From the NCBI RefSeq assembly GCF_013416555.1, contig NZ_JACCFG010000001.1, forward strand, positions 62,001 through 126,000: 64,000 bases of DNA, in the 5' to 3' direction. The notes beneath the pieces are model-generated. The model searched no databases and was not told the DNA's origin. It worked only from the letters and a program-made list of their open reading frames with translations. The DNA is from Sphingomonas sp. R-74633 (GTDB lineage: Bacteria; Pseudomonadota; Alphaproteobacteria; Sphingomonadales; Sphingomonadaceae). Made by a program: the position numbers and the translations under genes. The first letter of the stretch is position 1, and each line of letters begins with the position of its first letter. This document shows, one piece after another, positions 53,695 through 62,554 of the stretch.

Positions 53695-54830
53695 AGCGAT
53701 CGATCACCATGGCTGACCCGCATTTCAATGCGGAAGACAAAGCTCGTATCCTCGAGGGGGTCGACCAGATCCTTGATGGCATGCTCAGTATGGGCCCGAA
53801 TGTGAGGGCTTTTGAAGAGGAATTCGCAGCGATGGTGGGGACTCGCCACGCGATCGCGATGAATGCGTGCACCTCGACGCTCGAGGCTGCGCTGCAATAT
53901 TATAACGTGGCCGGACGGGAAGTGATCGTGCCGGCGGAGACGTTCATCGCAACCGGGATGGCGGTGCACTTGTCTGGCGGCATTCCGGTGTTCGCAGAGG
54001 TCGGCGATAGCCTCTGTCTCGATTTGGCGGATGTCGAGGCGCGTGTCACGGAGCGCACCGCAGGTGTGATCGTCGTCCACATGGCTGGCAATATCGCGCC
54101 CGAAATCCAGGCGTTCCGCGAAATGTGCGACGCGCGCGGTATCTTCCTGATCGAAGACGCGGCGCACTCGCCGGGCGCCCGGATCGGCGACCGCCAAGCC
54201 GGGAGCTTCGGCCATGCCGGATGCTTCTCATTCTTCTCCACCAAGGTGCTGGCGGCGGGCGAGGGGGGGATGCTGACCACCGACGACGACGCAATCGCGA
54301 CGTTTGCCCGCAGCTTTCAGCATCGCGGCAGGGATATGACGGCGAAGACTGAGCAGTATCTGATGCCGGGGCGCAACGTGCGCATGACCGAAATGGCTGC
54401 GCTGGTGGGGCGCACGCAGCTGGCGCGGCTGCATGAGTATCTCGATCGCCGGCGCATGGTCGCCGCGGTCTATGCTCGTGATCTGGCGGGGCAGAACGGC
54501 ATCCGGCTCGTGATGCCGGCCAGCCTTGAGAACTCGTCGTTCTGGAAGGTGCCGCTGCTGCTCGATCCCGAGATCGATCGTGTCGCGGTGACCGAATATA
54601 TGATGGGCCAAGGCGTTGCGGTGGACTGGGCCTATCAGCCGGCGCTACATCTTCAACCGGTGTTCCGGGCGATCGGCGGCTATTCCGAAGGCACGCTTCC
54701 CCGCACCGAGGCGCTGCTGAGCCGACACCTTTGCCTGCCGTGTCACCCGCGCATTTCGGAGGACGACGCCATCTACGTCGCGCAAACGCTTGTCGAAGCG
54801 GTGCGGACGGCGGCGCGCACGAGTGCATGA
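53691..54830 (+). CDS. DegT/DnrJ/EryC1-family sugar aminotransferase
   Basis: The 379-residue PLP enzyme has the Lys in FSFFSTKVLAAGEGG and the preceding LIEDAAHSPGA. It is a second, distinct aminotransferase, not a copy of legC. TTG 53691 is chosen because AAGGAC lies about 8 bases upstream and it overlaps the epimerase stop; ATG 53709 is the alternative. The stop overlaps the WbqC-family gene (ATGA). The amino sugar made is unknown. Confidence 0.82.
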   Translation: MKRSITMADPHFNAEDKARILEGVDQILDGMLSMGPNVRAFEEEFAAMVGTRHAIAMNACTSTLEAALQYYNVAGREVIVPAETFIATGMAVHLSGGIPVFAEVGDSLCLDLADVEARVTERTAGVIVVHMAGNIAPEIQAFREMCDARGIFLIEDAAHSPGARIGDRQAGSFGHAGCFSFFSTKVLAAGEGGMLTTDDDAIATFARSFQHRGRDMTAKTEQYLMPGRNVRMTEMAALVGRTQLARLHEYLDRRRMVAAVYARDLAGQNGIRLVMPASLENSSFWKVPLLLDPEIDRVAVTEYMMGQGVAVDWAYQPALHLQPVFRAIGGYSEGTLPRTEALLSRHLCLPCHPRISEDDAIYVAQTLVEAVRTAARTSA

Positions 54831-55513
54831 TGCGGGTATCGATCCATCAACCACAATATCTGCCTTGGTTGCCCTATCTTCTGAAGATCGCGGAGAGCGA
54901 TCATTTCATCTTTCTCGACAGCGTGGATTTTCAGAAGAACGGTCTGCAAAATCGCAACCAGGTGAAGACTGGGAACGGGCCATTGTGGCTCACGGTACCG
55001 GTGCAGCAAAGTCTCGGCCAAAAGATCTGCAACACGCCGATCCAGAACAGCGCCGACTGGCGTAAAAAGCATTTGCAATCGATCAAACAATCTTACGCCA
55101 AGGCAAGGGATTTTTCGCGGTTCGAATCCGACCTAGACGAGATCTTCATGCAGGAATGGGATAATCTTTCTGCGCTGAACATCGAGTTGACGCTTCAGAT
55201 GATGCGGTGGTTCGACATTGCCACGCCCTGGTCGAAAAGCAGTGAAATGGAAGCCACTGGCAAGGCTTCCGATTTAGTACTTAACCTTTGCCAGGAAGTC
55301 GGTGCGACGCACTATATTTCGGGTACCGGTGGCAAGGACTATATGATTCTCAAAGATTTCGCGGCAGCTGGCGTCGAGGTAGAGTTTCGTGCGCCGGCGA
55401 CGGTTGAACCCTATCCACAGATGTATCCAAAGATCGGTTTTGTTGGAGGACTTTCGGCGGTAGACATCCTTTTCAATTGCGGCCCCGAGTGGCGCAACTA
55501 TCTCAAATCGTGA
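54827..55513 (+). CDS. WbqC-family protein
   Basis: The 228-residue protein begins with the WbqC-family signature VSIHQPQYLPWLPYL and has DSVDFQKNGLQNRNQVK and YISGTGGKDYM. Members occur in O-antigen and capsule loci; biochemical function is not settled, with roles in amino-sugar acylation or transfer proposed from context. Its A/T content is higher than its neighbours, especially 54900-55400. It is coupled to the preceding aminotransferase by ATGA, supporting a joint role on the 4-amino or 3-amino sugar. Confidence 0.82.
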   Translation: MMRVSIHQPQYLPWLPYLLKIAESDHFIFLDSVDFQKNGLQNRNQVKTGNGPLWLTVPVQQSLGQKICNTPIQNSADWRKKHLQSIKQSYAKARDFSRFESDLDEIFMQEWDNLSALNIELTLQMMRWFDIATPWSKSSEMEATGKASDLVLNLCQEVGATHYISGTGGKDYMILKDFAAAGVEVEFRAPATVEPYPQMYPKIGFVGGLSAVDILFNCGPEWRNYLKS

Positions 55514-55520
55514 GCTGGTG

Positions 55521-56687
55521 ATGAGTAAATCAAAAAAGCTGATCCTCGGGGTTACCGGAATTCGTTCCGAGTACGACATCATGTCGTCGGTGTTCGGTGC
55601 AATTGAGCGGCACCCGGCCCTCGATCTGAAGATCATCGCGACCGGCGCGCATCTGAGCGAAGCCTATGGCCGGACCATTGACGAGATCCGTGCGGACGGA
55701 TTCGAAATCGCGGACGAGGTGCATAGTTTGCTCAACGGCGACGACCCCGCGTGCCGCGTCAAGGGGCTTGGAATTCAGCTGCAGGGGCTCGTGCAGGCGG
55801 TAAACCGCATCAACCCTGACATGCTGATTGTGCTGGGCGACCGCGAGGAATCGATGACCACCGCGCTGGTCGGCGCGTACATGAACATCGCGGTTGCCCA
55901 TATCTCCGGCGGGGACCGGGTGGTCGGCAATGTCGACGACCAGGTGCGCCACGCGGTCACCAAGCTCGCGCATCTGCATTTCGCCACGAGCGCGCCGAGC
56001 GCCGAGCGGATCCTGCGGCTCGGCGAGCAGCCCGAGCGGGTGTTCAACGTCGGCAACCCCGGGCTCGACCGCCTGCTCGAGGTGCCCGAGCTGTCGAGCT
56101 CGGAGCTCTCCGCGCGGCTCGGCATCGAGATCTCGGACGACAAGCCGCTGCTCGCGGTGATCCAGCACGCGCTGTCGACGGAGATCGGCGAAGCCTATCA
56201 GCAGATGCGCGCCACGCTCGAAGCGGTGCGCGAGCTGCAGCTGCCGACCGTGCTGAGCTACCCCAATTCCGATGCGGGCGGGCAGCAGATGATCCGCGCG
56301 ATCCAGGAGTTCGGGGACCTTCCGTTCCTCTACACCGCCGAGAACATCCCAAGGCTCGAGTTCGTCAACCTGCTGCGCCGCGCATCGTGCCTGCTCGGCA
56401 ATTCGAGCGCGGGCATCCTCGAGGCGCCGCTGCTCAAGCTTCCGGTGGTGAATGTCGGAAACCGCCAGACCGGCCGGCTCAACGCGGGTAATGTAGAGTT
56501 CGTCCCCCACGACGTGGCGGCAATCGTCGCCGCCGTGAAGAAGGCGATCTACGACACCGACTATCGCGCGATGGTCGCCGCGTGCCAGAACCCCTATGGC
56601 GACGGGCACTCCTCGGCGCGCATCGCCGAGATCATCGCATCGACGCCGATCGACGAAGCGCTCCTCATCAAGGACATCACCTACTGA
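55521..56687 (+). CDS. legG: Hydrolysing NDP-GlcNAc-type 2-epimerase, LegG/NeuC-like
   Basis: The 388-residue protein has LGVTGIRSEYDIMSSV, VLGDREESMTTA, HISGGDRVVGNVDDQVRHAVTKLAHLHF and GNSSAGILEAP, all NeuC-type signatures. It removes the nucleotide and inverts C-2, giving the free mannose-configured sugar that the synthase condenses with phosphoenolpyruvate. In the legionaminic acid route LegG acts on the GDP-diacetamido sugar. ATG 55521 is preferred to GTG 55518. A 7-base gap follows the WbqC-family gene. Confidence 0.88.
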   Translation: MSKSKKLILGVTGIRSEYDIMSSVFGAIERHPALDLKIIATGAHLSEAYGRTIDEIRADGFEIADEVHSLLNGDDPACRVKGLGIQLQGLVQAVNRINPDMLIVLGDREESMTTALVGAYMNIAVAHISGGDRVVGNVDDQVRHAVTKLAHLHFATSAPSAERILRLGEQPERVFNVGNPGLDRLLEVPELSSSELSARLGIEISDDKPLLAVIQHALSTEIGEAYQQMRATLEAVRELQLPTVLSYPNSDAGGQQMIRAIQEFGDLPFLYTAENIPRLEFVNLLRRASCLLGNSSAGILEAPLLKLPVVNVGNRQTGRLNAGNVEFVPHDVAAIVAAVKKAIYDTDYRAMVAACQNPYGDGHSSARIAEIIASTPIDEALLIKDITY

Positions 56688-56688
56688 T

Positions 56689-57360
56689 ATGGCCAGGACG
56701 ATCCTCTGTATCGCGCCGCATCCGGACGACGAAACGCTGGGCTGCGGCGGCACGCTGCTTCGGCACATCGCCGAAGGCGATGCCGTCCACTGGCTGATCG
56801 TGACCGAGATTTCGGAGGCGATCGGCTTCGCTGCCGAGCGGGTGGCGAGCCGCGCGGCCGAGATCGAGGCTGTGGCCAAGGCCTATGGCTTTGCCGGCGT
56901 CCACCAATGCGCCCTGCCGAGCATGCGCCTCGAAACGCTGCCGTTGCTCGATGTGATCGGCGCCGTGGGTCGCGCAGTCTCGGCGATCGAGGCATCCGTA
57001 CTCTACGTGCCGTACCGCAACGACGCGCACAGCGACCACGCCGTCGTTTATGACGCCGCCGTCGCCTGCGCGAAGACCTTCCGCTATCCCTATGTCCGCT
57101 CGGTCTACGCCTATGAGACGGTATCGGAGACCGAGTTCGGAATGAAGCCGGAGGATCCCGGCTTCCGCCCGAACCTGTTCGTGGACATCGAGGCGCATCT
57201 CGACCAGAAGATTTCGATCATGGAGATGTTCGAGGGCGAGATGGGCGCCTTTCCATTTCCGCGAAGTGAAACTTGTATGCGCGCGCTGGCGCAGTTACGC
57301 GGCAGCCAGTCCAGCCGGATGGCGGCGGAAGCTTTCATGATCATCAAGGAAATTCGCTGA
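56689..57360 (+). CDS. PIG-L-family deacetylase
   Basis: The 223-residue zinc-dependent enzyme has HPDDE at 11-15 and HSDH at 114-117, supplying metal ligands and catalytic Asp as in MshB/BshB and GlcNAc-PI deacetylases. It starts one base after the legG stop and overlaps the legI start (TGATG), so it lies inside the core of the nonulosonic acid pathway. It probably removes an N-acetyl from the intermediate or the finished sugar, allowing another acyl group to be placed there. The standard pathway has no such step. Confidence 0.87.
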   Translation: MARTILCIAPHPDDETLGCGGTLLRHIAEGDAVHWLIVTEISEAIGFAAERVASRAAEIEAVAKAYGFAGVHQCALPSMRLETLPLLDVIGAVGRAVSAIEASVLYVPYRNDAHSDHAVVYDAAVACAKTFRYPYVRSVYAYETVSETEFGMKPEDPGFRPNLFVDIEAHLDQKISIMEMFEGEMGAFPFPRSETCMRALAQLRGSQSSRMAAEAFMIIKEIR

Positions 57361-58433
57361 TGCGCGAAGTCTATGTGATTGCCGAGGCCGGTGTGAACCA
57401 CAACGGCGATCGCGATCTTGCCTTCGCGCTCGTCGACGCTGCCGCGGAGACGGGGGCGAACGCAGTGAAATTCCAGACGTTCAACGCGGCGAAGCTCACC
57501 TCGCGCAAGGTCGGCAAGGCCGCGTACCAGACGGCCTCCACCGGCGGCGAAGAAAGCCAGCAGGAGATGCTGAGCAAGCTCGAGCTGCCCTGGGAATGGC
57601 ATGGCGCGCTCAAGCATCACGCCGAGGCCAAGGGCATGGACTTCATGTCGACGGCGTTCGACGTCGAGAGCCTGGCGCTGCTGGTCGGGCTGGGCATCCC
57701 GATGGTCAAGGTGCCGTCGGGCGAGCTCACCAACGGGCCGCTGCTCTGGCAATATGCGCGGGCCAATCTTCCGCTGATCCTCTCCACCGGCATGGCGACG
57801 CTGTCCGATGTCGAGCAGGCGCTGGCAGTGTTGTCGCACGCCTTCAACGAGACGGAGGAGCCGCGGTCGCTCGACGACGTCTGGCGGAGCTGGAGCGTGG
57901 CCGAGCGGCGGGCGAGCCTGGCTGGACGCGTGACGCTGCTGCACTGCACGACGCAATATCCGACGCGCGCCGACGAAGTGAACCTCGCGGCGATGGACAC
58001 GCTGCGCGCCGCTTTCGGCCTGCCCGTCGGTTATTCAGACCATACCATGGGTGCCACGGCTTCGGTCGCGGCGGTGGCCAGGGGCGCGGTGCTGGTCGAG
58101 AAGCATTTCACCATGGATCGCGCGCTCCCGGGGCCCGATCACGCGGCTTCGCTCGAGCCGGGCGAGTTCGCGGCGATGGTCCGCGAGATCCGCGCGGTCG
58201 AGCGCATGATCGGCGACGGGATGAAGGCGCCGCAGCCGAGCGAATGGGATTCGCGCCGTGCCGGGCGCCAGCAGGTCATCGCGGCACGCGACGTTGCCGC
58301 CGGCAGCGTGCTGTCCCGCGAAGATCTGACCACGGCGCGCTGTGGAGAGGGGCTCATGCCCGCGGAGATCTGGGGGCTGGTCGGCACCGCTGCCCGCCAG
58401 GACGTCGCCGCAGGTGAAGTTTACCCGCGGTGA
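57360..58433 (+). CDS. legI: Nonulosonic acid synthase, LegI/NeuB-like
   Basis: The 357-residue protein has VIAEAGVNHNGD, KFQTFNAAKLTS, LPWEWHGALKHHAEAKGM, VPSGELTN, CTTQYPT, PVGYSDHT and VEKHFTMDRALPGPDH, then a C-terminal SAF antifreeze-like domain (about 290-357). It condenses the 6-carbon sugar with phosphoenolpyruvate. Whether the product is legionaminic, neuraminic or another isomer is inferred from the neighbours, which point to legionaminic-type. It overlaps the acetyltransferase gene as GTGA. Confidence 0.92.
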   Translation: MREVYVIAEAGVNHNGDRDLAFALVDAAAETGANAVKFQTFNAAKLTSRKVGKAAYQTASTGGEESQQEMLSKLELPWEWHGALKHHAEAKGMDFMSTAFDVESLALLVGLGIPMVKVPSGELTNGPLLWQYARANLPLILSTGMATLSDVEQALAVLSHAFNETEEPRSLDDVWRSWSVAERRASLAGRVTLLHCTTQYPTRADEVNLAAMDTLRAAFGLPVGYSDHTMGATASVAAVARGAVLVEKHFTMDRALPGPDHAASLEPGEFAAMVREIRAVERMIGDGMKAPQPSEWDSRRAGRQQVIAARDVAAGSVLSREDLTTARCGEGLMPAEIWGLVGTAARQDVAAGEVYPR

Positions 58434-59077
58434 CCGGGATGCGCGTGGCCATCATCGGTGCCGGCGGGCACGCCGTGGTCGTCGCGGATGCGCTGCAGGC
58501 CGGGGGCAGCCGGGTGGAGTGTTTTCTCGAGACCGATCCGGCGAAGGTCGGCGCGCATATCTTCGGCATCGCCATTGTGCAGGAAGGTGATTTCCGGGGA
58601 CGCGTGACCGCAGGCGAGGTCCTGCTCGTCAATGGCATCGGCGGTGTCCGCAGCACCGCCATCCGGCGGCGCGCGCAGGAAGCATTCGAGCGGGACGGGT
58701 GGCGCTTCGTCGGGGTGCGGCATCCGAGCGCCATCGTCTCGGAGCATGCGGAGATCGAGGAAACCGCGCAATTGCTGGCGGGAAGCGTGGTGCAGCCCGG
58801 GGCCCAGGTCGGGCGGGGCTGCATCGTGAACACGCGCAGCGTGGTAGAGCATGACTGCCAGGTCGGCGATTGGTCGCATATCGCGCCGGCGGCGGTGCTG
58901 TGCGGTGACGTCATTCTGAAAGATGGCTGTCATATCGGGGCGAGCGCTACGGTCCTGCAGGGCCGGAGCCTCGGCCCCGAGACGGTGGTAGGTGCGGGGG
59001 CCGTGGTCACGCGCGATTTCGAAGGTTACGGCACTCTGACCGGGGTGCCGGCAAGAATTATGGGGCAATTGCAGTGA
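58430..59077 (+). CDS. NeuD/PglD-type sugar acetyltransferase
   Basis: The 215-residue protein has an N-terminal Rossmann-like PglD domain (VAIIGAGGHAVVVADALQ) and a left-handed beta-helix of hexapeptide repeats with catalytic His in SVVEHDCQVGDWSHIAP and a C-terminal GAGAVVTRDF. It likely acetylates the 4-amino group made by LegC (LegH role) or O-acetylates the acid (NeuD role). Start GTG 58430 overlaps the legI stop; ATG 58439 is equally possible. Confidence 0.85.
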   Translation: MTGMRVAIIGAGGHAVVVADALQAGGSRVECFLETDPAKVGAHIFGIAIVQEGDFRGRVTAGEVLLVNGIGGVRSTAIRRRAQEAFERDGWRFVGVRHPSAIVSEHAEIEETAQLLAGSVVQPGAQVGRGCIVNTRSVVEHDCQVGDWSHIAPAAVLCGDVILKDGCHIGASATVLQGRSLGPETVVGAGAVVTRDFEGYGTLTGVPARIMGQLQ

Positions 59078-60123
59078 ACAACTGGGAGAGCACGCTCGTC
59101 GCTCCTGATGCGCCGCTTCGCGACGCGCTCGTCATGCTCAACCAGGCGGGCACCAAGGTGCTGCTGGTCGCGTCGCCGGACTGCAAACTGCTGGGCACGC
59201 TGAGCGACGGGGATATCCGCCGCGCGCTATTGAAGGGGGGCGAATTGTCGTCGCTGGTCAGCGAGGCGATGAACGAGCACCCGCATTGTGCCTCGGCGAC
59301 GGACAGCACGGAAAGCATCCTCGCGACGATGCGTAGCGCTGCGCTGCATCAGATTCCGGTGCTGGACGAGCGCGGGATCGTGATCGGGCTCCGCCTGATC
59401 GACGATTTCCTGGCGCCGACGGCCCGCGACAATTGGGTGGTGATCATGGCCGGCGGCTTGGGCTCGCGCCTGCGCGAGCTGACCAAGTCGACGCCAAAGC
59501 CGATGCTTCCCGTGGGGCCGCGCCCGCTGCTCGAGACCATCGTGCGGAACTTCGTGGGGCAGGGCTTCACCAGCATCTACATCGCGGTCAATTATCTCGG
59601 CGAGCAGATCGAGGAGCATTTCGGCGACGGCGCGCGGTTCGACGCGGACATCCGCTATCTGCGCGAGGATCAGCGCATGGGCACGGCGGGGCCGCTCGGC
59701 CTGCTGCCCGAGCGCCCTGCGCTGCCGATATTGGTGACCAACGCCGATGTGCTCACCAAGCAGAATTTTGGCGCCATGATCGACGACCATGTCGGCCACG
59801 ACACCGAGATCACCGTCGGCGTGCGCACCTATGACATGCAGGTGCCGTTCGGCGTGGTGCGGCAAAGCGAGGGCCGCGTCGTCGCGATCGAGGAAAAGCC
59901 GGTCAGCAGCTACACGATCAGCGCGGGGATGAACGTGATATCGCCCGGATGCCTCGATCTCATTCCACGGAACCAGTTCTACGACATGCCGTCGCTCTTT
60001 TCCGAGGCGGTGGGCGCCGGAAAGCTGGTGCGCACCTACAACGTGGAGAGCTATTGGCTTGATGTCGGGCAGCCGCATGAATACGAGCGCGCCAATGCCG
60101 ACTTCGCCGCTCTCTTCAACTGA
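59074..60123 (+). CDS. ptmE: CBS-domain sugar-phosphate nucleotidyltransferase, PtmE-like
   Basis: The 349-residue protein has a tandem CBS region (about 5-115; LLGTLSDGDIRRALLKG, HQIPVLDERGIVIGL) followed by a nucleotidyltransferase domain (about 120-349; VVIMAGGLGSRLRELTKSTP, ILVTNADVL, VAIEEKP). This is the PtmE architecture that makes the GDP-linked precursor of legionaminic acid in Campylobacter. It starts at GTG, overlapping the acetyltransferase stop. The CBS pair suggests adenine-nucleotide control. Confidence 0.88.
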   Translation: MNNWESTLVAPDAPLRDALVMLNQAGTKVLLVASPDCKLLGTLSDGDIRRALLKGGELSSLVSEAMNEHPHCASATDSTESILATMRSAALHQIPVLDERGIVIGLRLIDDFLAPTARDNWVVIMAGGLGSRLRELTKSTPKPMLPVGPRPLLETIVRNFVGQGFTSIYIAVNYLGEQIEEHFGDGARFDADIRYLREDQRMGTAGPLGLLPERPALPILVTNADVLTKQNFGAMIDDHVGHDTEITVGVRTYDMQVPFGVVRQSEGRVVAIEEKPVSSYTISAGMNVISPGCLDLIPRNQFYDMPSLFSEAVGAGKLVRTYNVESYWLDVGQPHEYERANADFAALFN

Positions 60124-61051
60124 GGCCATCCCCGGGGCTGGCCGGGCGACGGTGATCGGCTTCGGTTCGATCGGTCAGCGTCACGCCCGTATCCTCGAGG
60201 AGCTGGGCTGCCAGGTCTCGGTGGTCAGCCGCCGCCCGGTCGAGCATCCCCGCGGGCGCCGCACGCTCGAGGAAACGCTCGAGACCGATCGGCCCGATTA
60301 TGTGGTGATCGCGAACGAGACCGCGGCGCATTATGACACCCTGGCGGCGCTCGCCGCCCTTGGCTTCGAAGGGCGCGTGCTGATCGAGAAGCCGGCCTTC
60401 CAGGCCCCGTGCGCGGTTCCGGCGCATCGCTTCGCGGCAGTTTCGGTCGCCTATAATCTTCGATTTCACCCGGGCCTGCAAAAGCTTCGTGCCTTGCTGC
60501 AGGGAGAGACGCTGATCTCGACGAACATCTATGTGGGGCAATATCTGCCCGACTGGCGGCCAGGTACCGACTATCGCACCAGCTATTCGGCGGACGCTTC
60601 GCTCGGCGGCGGCGCCTTGCGAGACCTGAGCCACGACCTGGATTATGCCGGCTGGCTGCTCGGGCGCTGGCGCAGCGTCGCCGCGCTGGGTGGACATTTC
60701 AGCGATCTCGAGATCGCGAGCGACGACGTGTACGCGCTGCTGCTGCAGACGGCGTCCTGCCCAGTGGTGACTGTGCAGATGAGCTATCTGGACCGCGCCG
60801 CCCGTCGCCAGCTGGTGATCAACACGCAGGCGCATACCTATGCGCTGGACCTGGTGGCCCACACGCTGACGGTGGACGGCGTGCCGGAAGCGCTCACCGT
60901 CGATCGCGACACGACCTATCGCGAGATGCACAAGGCGCTGCTCGCGGGCGCCGATGCGGACGCCTGCAGCCTGGAGGATGGGCTCGACACGCTCCGGCTG
61001 ATCGATGCCGCGGAGCGGGCAACCGAACGAAGGGAATGGGTGGCGGGATGA
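60095..61051 (+). CDS. ptmF: Gfo/Idh/MocA oxidoreductase, PtmF-like
   Basis: The 318-residue enzyme has a Rossmann motif VIGFGSIGQRHARIL, EKPA in VLIEKPAFQAP, and LGGGALRDLSHDLDYAGWL in the C-terminal domain. It sits between ptmE and the CMP-transferase exactly as in Campylobacter ptm loci. Its start at ATG 60095 is 29 bases inside ptmE; the frame is open to 60059 and a GTG at 60152 is also possible. Its role in precursor supply with PtmA is known only in outline. Confidence 0.82.
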   Translation: MPTSPLSSTEAIPGAGRATVIGFGSIGQRHARILEELGCQVSVVSRRPVEHPRGRRTLEETLETDRPDYVVIANETAAHYDTLAALAALGFEGRVLIEKPAFQAPCAVPAHRFAAVSVAYNLRFHPGLQKLRALLQGETLISTNIYVGQYLPDWRPGTDYRTSYSADASLGGGALRDLSHDLDYAGWLLGRWRSVAALGGHFSDLEIASDDVYALLLQTASCPVVTVQMSYLDRAARRQLVINTQAHTYALDLVAHTLTVDGVPEALTVDRDTTYREMHKALLAGADADACSLEDGLDTLRLIDAAERATERREWVAG

Positions 61052-61755
61052 AGCGGATCTGCACGATATGCGCACGCGCGGGATCGAAGGGCGTGCGGGG
61101 CAAGAACGTCCGGATGCTGCATGGATTGCCGCTGATCGCGCACAGCGTCCGCCAGGGCGTGGCGTCGGGCCTGTTCGACATCGTCGCGGTGAGCAGCGAT
61201 AGCGATCAGATCCTCAAGATCGCCGGGGAATATGGTGCGATGTGCCTTGTCCGCCGCCCGGACGAGCTGGCGACGGACACGGCCGCCAAGCTGCCGGTGA
61301 TCCAGCATTGCGTCGCCGAGGTGGAGCGCCAGCTGGGCGCGCGGTTTGACATCTGCGTCGACCTCGACGCCACGTCGCCGCTGCGCTCGATCGAGGACAT
61401 TCGCAATTCGGTCGCGATGCTCGAGGATCCCGGCGCGACGAATGTGATCACGGCGATGCCGGCCCGTCGCTCGCCCTATTTCAACATGGTCGAGCTCGAT
61501 TCCGCCGGCGTGCCCCGTCTTTCCAAGGCGCCTCTGGCGCAGGTGGTGCGACGGCAGGACGCGCCTGCCAGCTTCGACATGAACGCCTCCATCTATGTAT
61601 GGCGGCGCGCGGCACTGGAAAGCGGCAGCTCGCTCTTCTCCGATGGCACGCGCCTTTACGTAATGCCCGAGGAGCGCTCGATCGACATCGACAGCGAAGT
61701 AGATTTCCTGCTCGTGGAGCAACTCATGGGGCGCGCTGGCGCCGGAGAAATTTGA
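61048..61755 (+). CDS. legF: Acylneuraminate cytidylyltransferase, LegF/PtmB-like
   Basis: The 235-residue protein has CTICARAGSKGVRGKNVR (the CTP-binding motif), VSSDSDQILKIA, VDLDATSPLR and a C-terminal ERSIDIDSEVDFLLVE. It activates the nonulosonic acid as its CMP-sugar, the form used by glycosyltransferases. ATG 61048 overlaps the ptmF stop (ATGA), and its own stop overlaps ptmA (TGATG). Confidence 0.9.
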   Translation: MKRICTICARAGSKGVRGKNVRMLHGLPLIAHSVRQGVASGLFDIVAVSSDSDQILKIAGEYGAMCLVRRPDELATDTAAKLPVIQHCVAEVERQLGARFDICVDLDATSPLRSIEDIRNSVAMLEDPGATNVITAMPARRSPYFNMVELDSAGVPRLSKAPLAQVVRRQDAPASFDMNASIYVWRRAALESGSSLFSDGTRLYVMPEERSIDIDSEVDFLLVEQLMGRAGAGEI

Positions 61756-62546
61756 TGAAGCTCGAGACCGGCGCGTTGCTCGCCGACAACACGGTGATCG
61801 TGGCCGGTGGGGCGGGGCGCCTCGGCAAGGCATTCTGCGCGGCGATCGCACGCCAGGGCGGCTATCCGGTCGTGGCGGATCGGGACCTCGCCCAGTCGGA
61901 AGCGGCAGCGCAGGCGATCGCGCAAGAGACGGGGCGCCCGGTTGGCGTGGCGCAGCTCGACATCACCTCGACCGACTCCGTCGAAGCGATGATCGCGCAG
62001 GTCCATGCGGATCGCGGGCGGATCGATGCGGTCGTCAACAGCGCGTATCCGCGTAACGCCAATTACGGCCGAAAGTTCGAGGAGGTCACCTATCAGGACT
62101 TCAGCGAGAACCTCTCGCAGCACGTCGCGGGCATGTTCCTCGTCAGCCAGCGCCTGGCCGCCTATTTCGAGCGCGAGAAAGTGCCCGGGAATATCGTCAA
62201 CATCGCCTCGATCTACGGCGTGATGGCGCCCCGTTTCGAGGTGTATGAAGGCACGCCGATGACGATGCCGGTCGAATATGCCGCGATCAAATCGGCGGTC
62301 ATCCACCTGACTCGCTACATGGCGAAATACTTTTACGGCAAGGGTCTCCGGGCGAATGTGATCAGCCCGGGCGGCATATTGGACGGGCAGCCCGAGCCCT
62401 TCCTCGACAAGTATCGCAGCTTCTGCGCGAGCAAGGGGATGCTCGACAAGGACGACATCTCCGGTACGTTGGTTTTTCTGCTTTCTAATCTGTCCGAGCA
62501 CATCACCGGCCAGAACATCGTCGTCGATGACGGCTTTTCACTCTGA
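61755..62546 (+). CDS. ptmA: Short-chain dehydrogenase, PtmA-like
   Basis: The 263-residue classical SDR has VIVAGGAGRLGKAFC, VVNSAYPRN, NIASIYGVMAP and the catalytic YAAIKSAVIH, ending IVVDDGFSL. Position right after the CMP-transferase and an NSAYPRN motif match PtmA of legionaminic acid loci. It has been linked with PtmF to precursor formation; the exact reaction here is inferred. Confidence 0.85.
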   Translation: MKLETGALLADNTVIVAGGAGRLGKAFCAAIARQGGYPVVADRDLAQSEAAAQAIAQETGRPVGVAQLDITSTDSVEAMIAQVHADRGRIDAVVNSAYPRNANYGRKFEEVTYQDFSENLSQHVAGMFLVSQRLAAYFEREKVPGNIVNIASIYGVMAPRFEVYEGTPMTMPVEYAAIKSAVIHLTRYMAKYFYGKGLRANVISPGGILDGQPEPFLDKYRSFCASKGMLDKDDISGTLVFLLSNLSEHITGQNIVVDDGFSL

Positions 62547-62554
62547 GAGATCCC

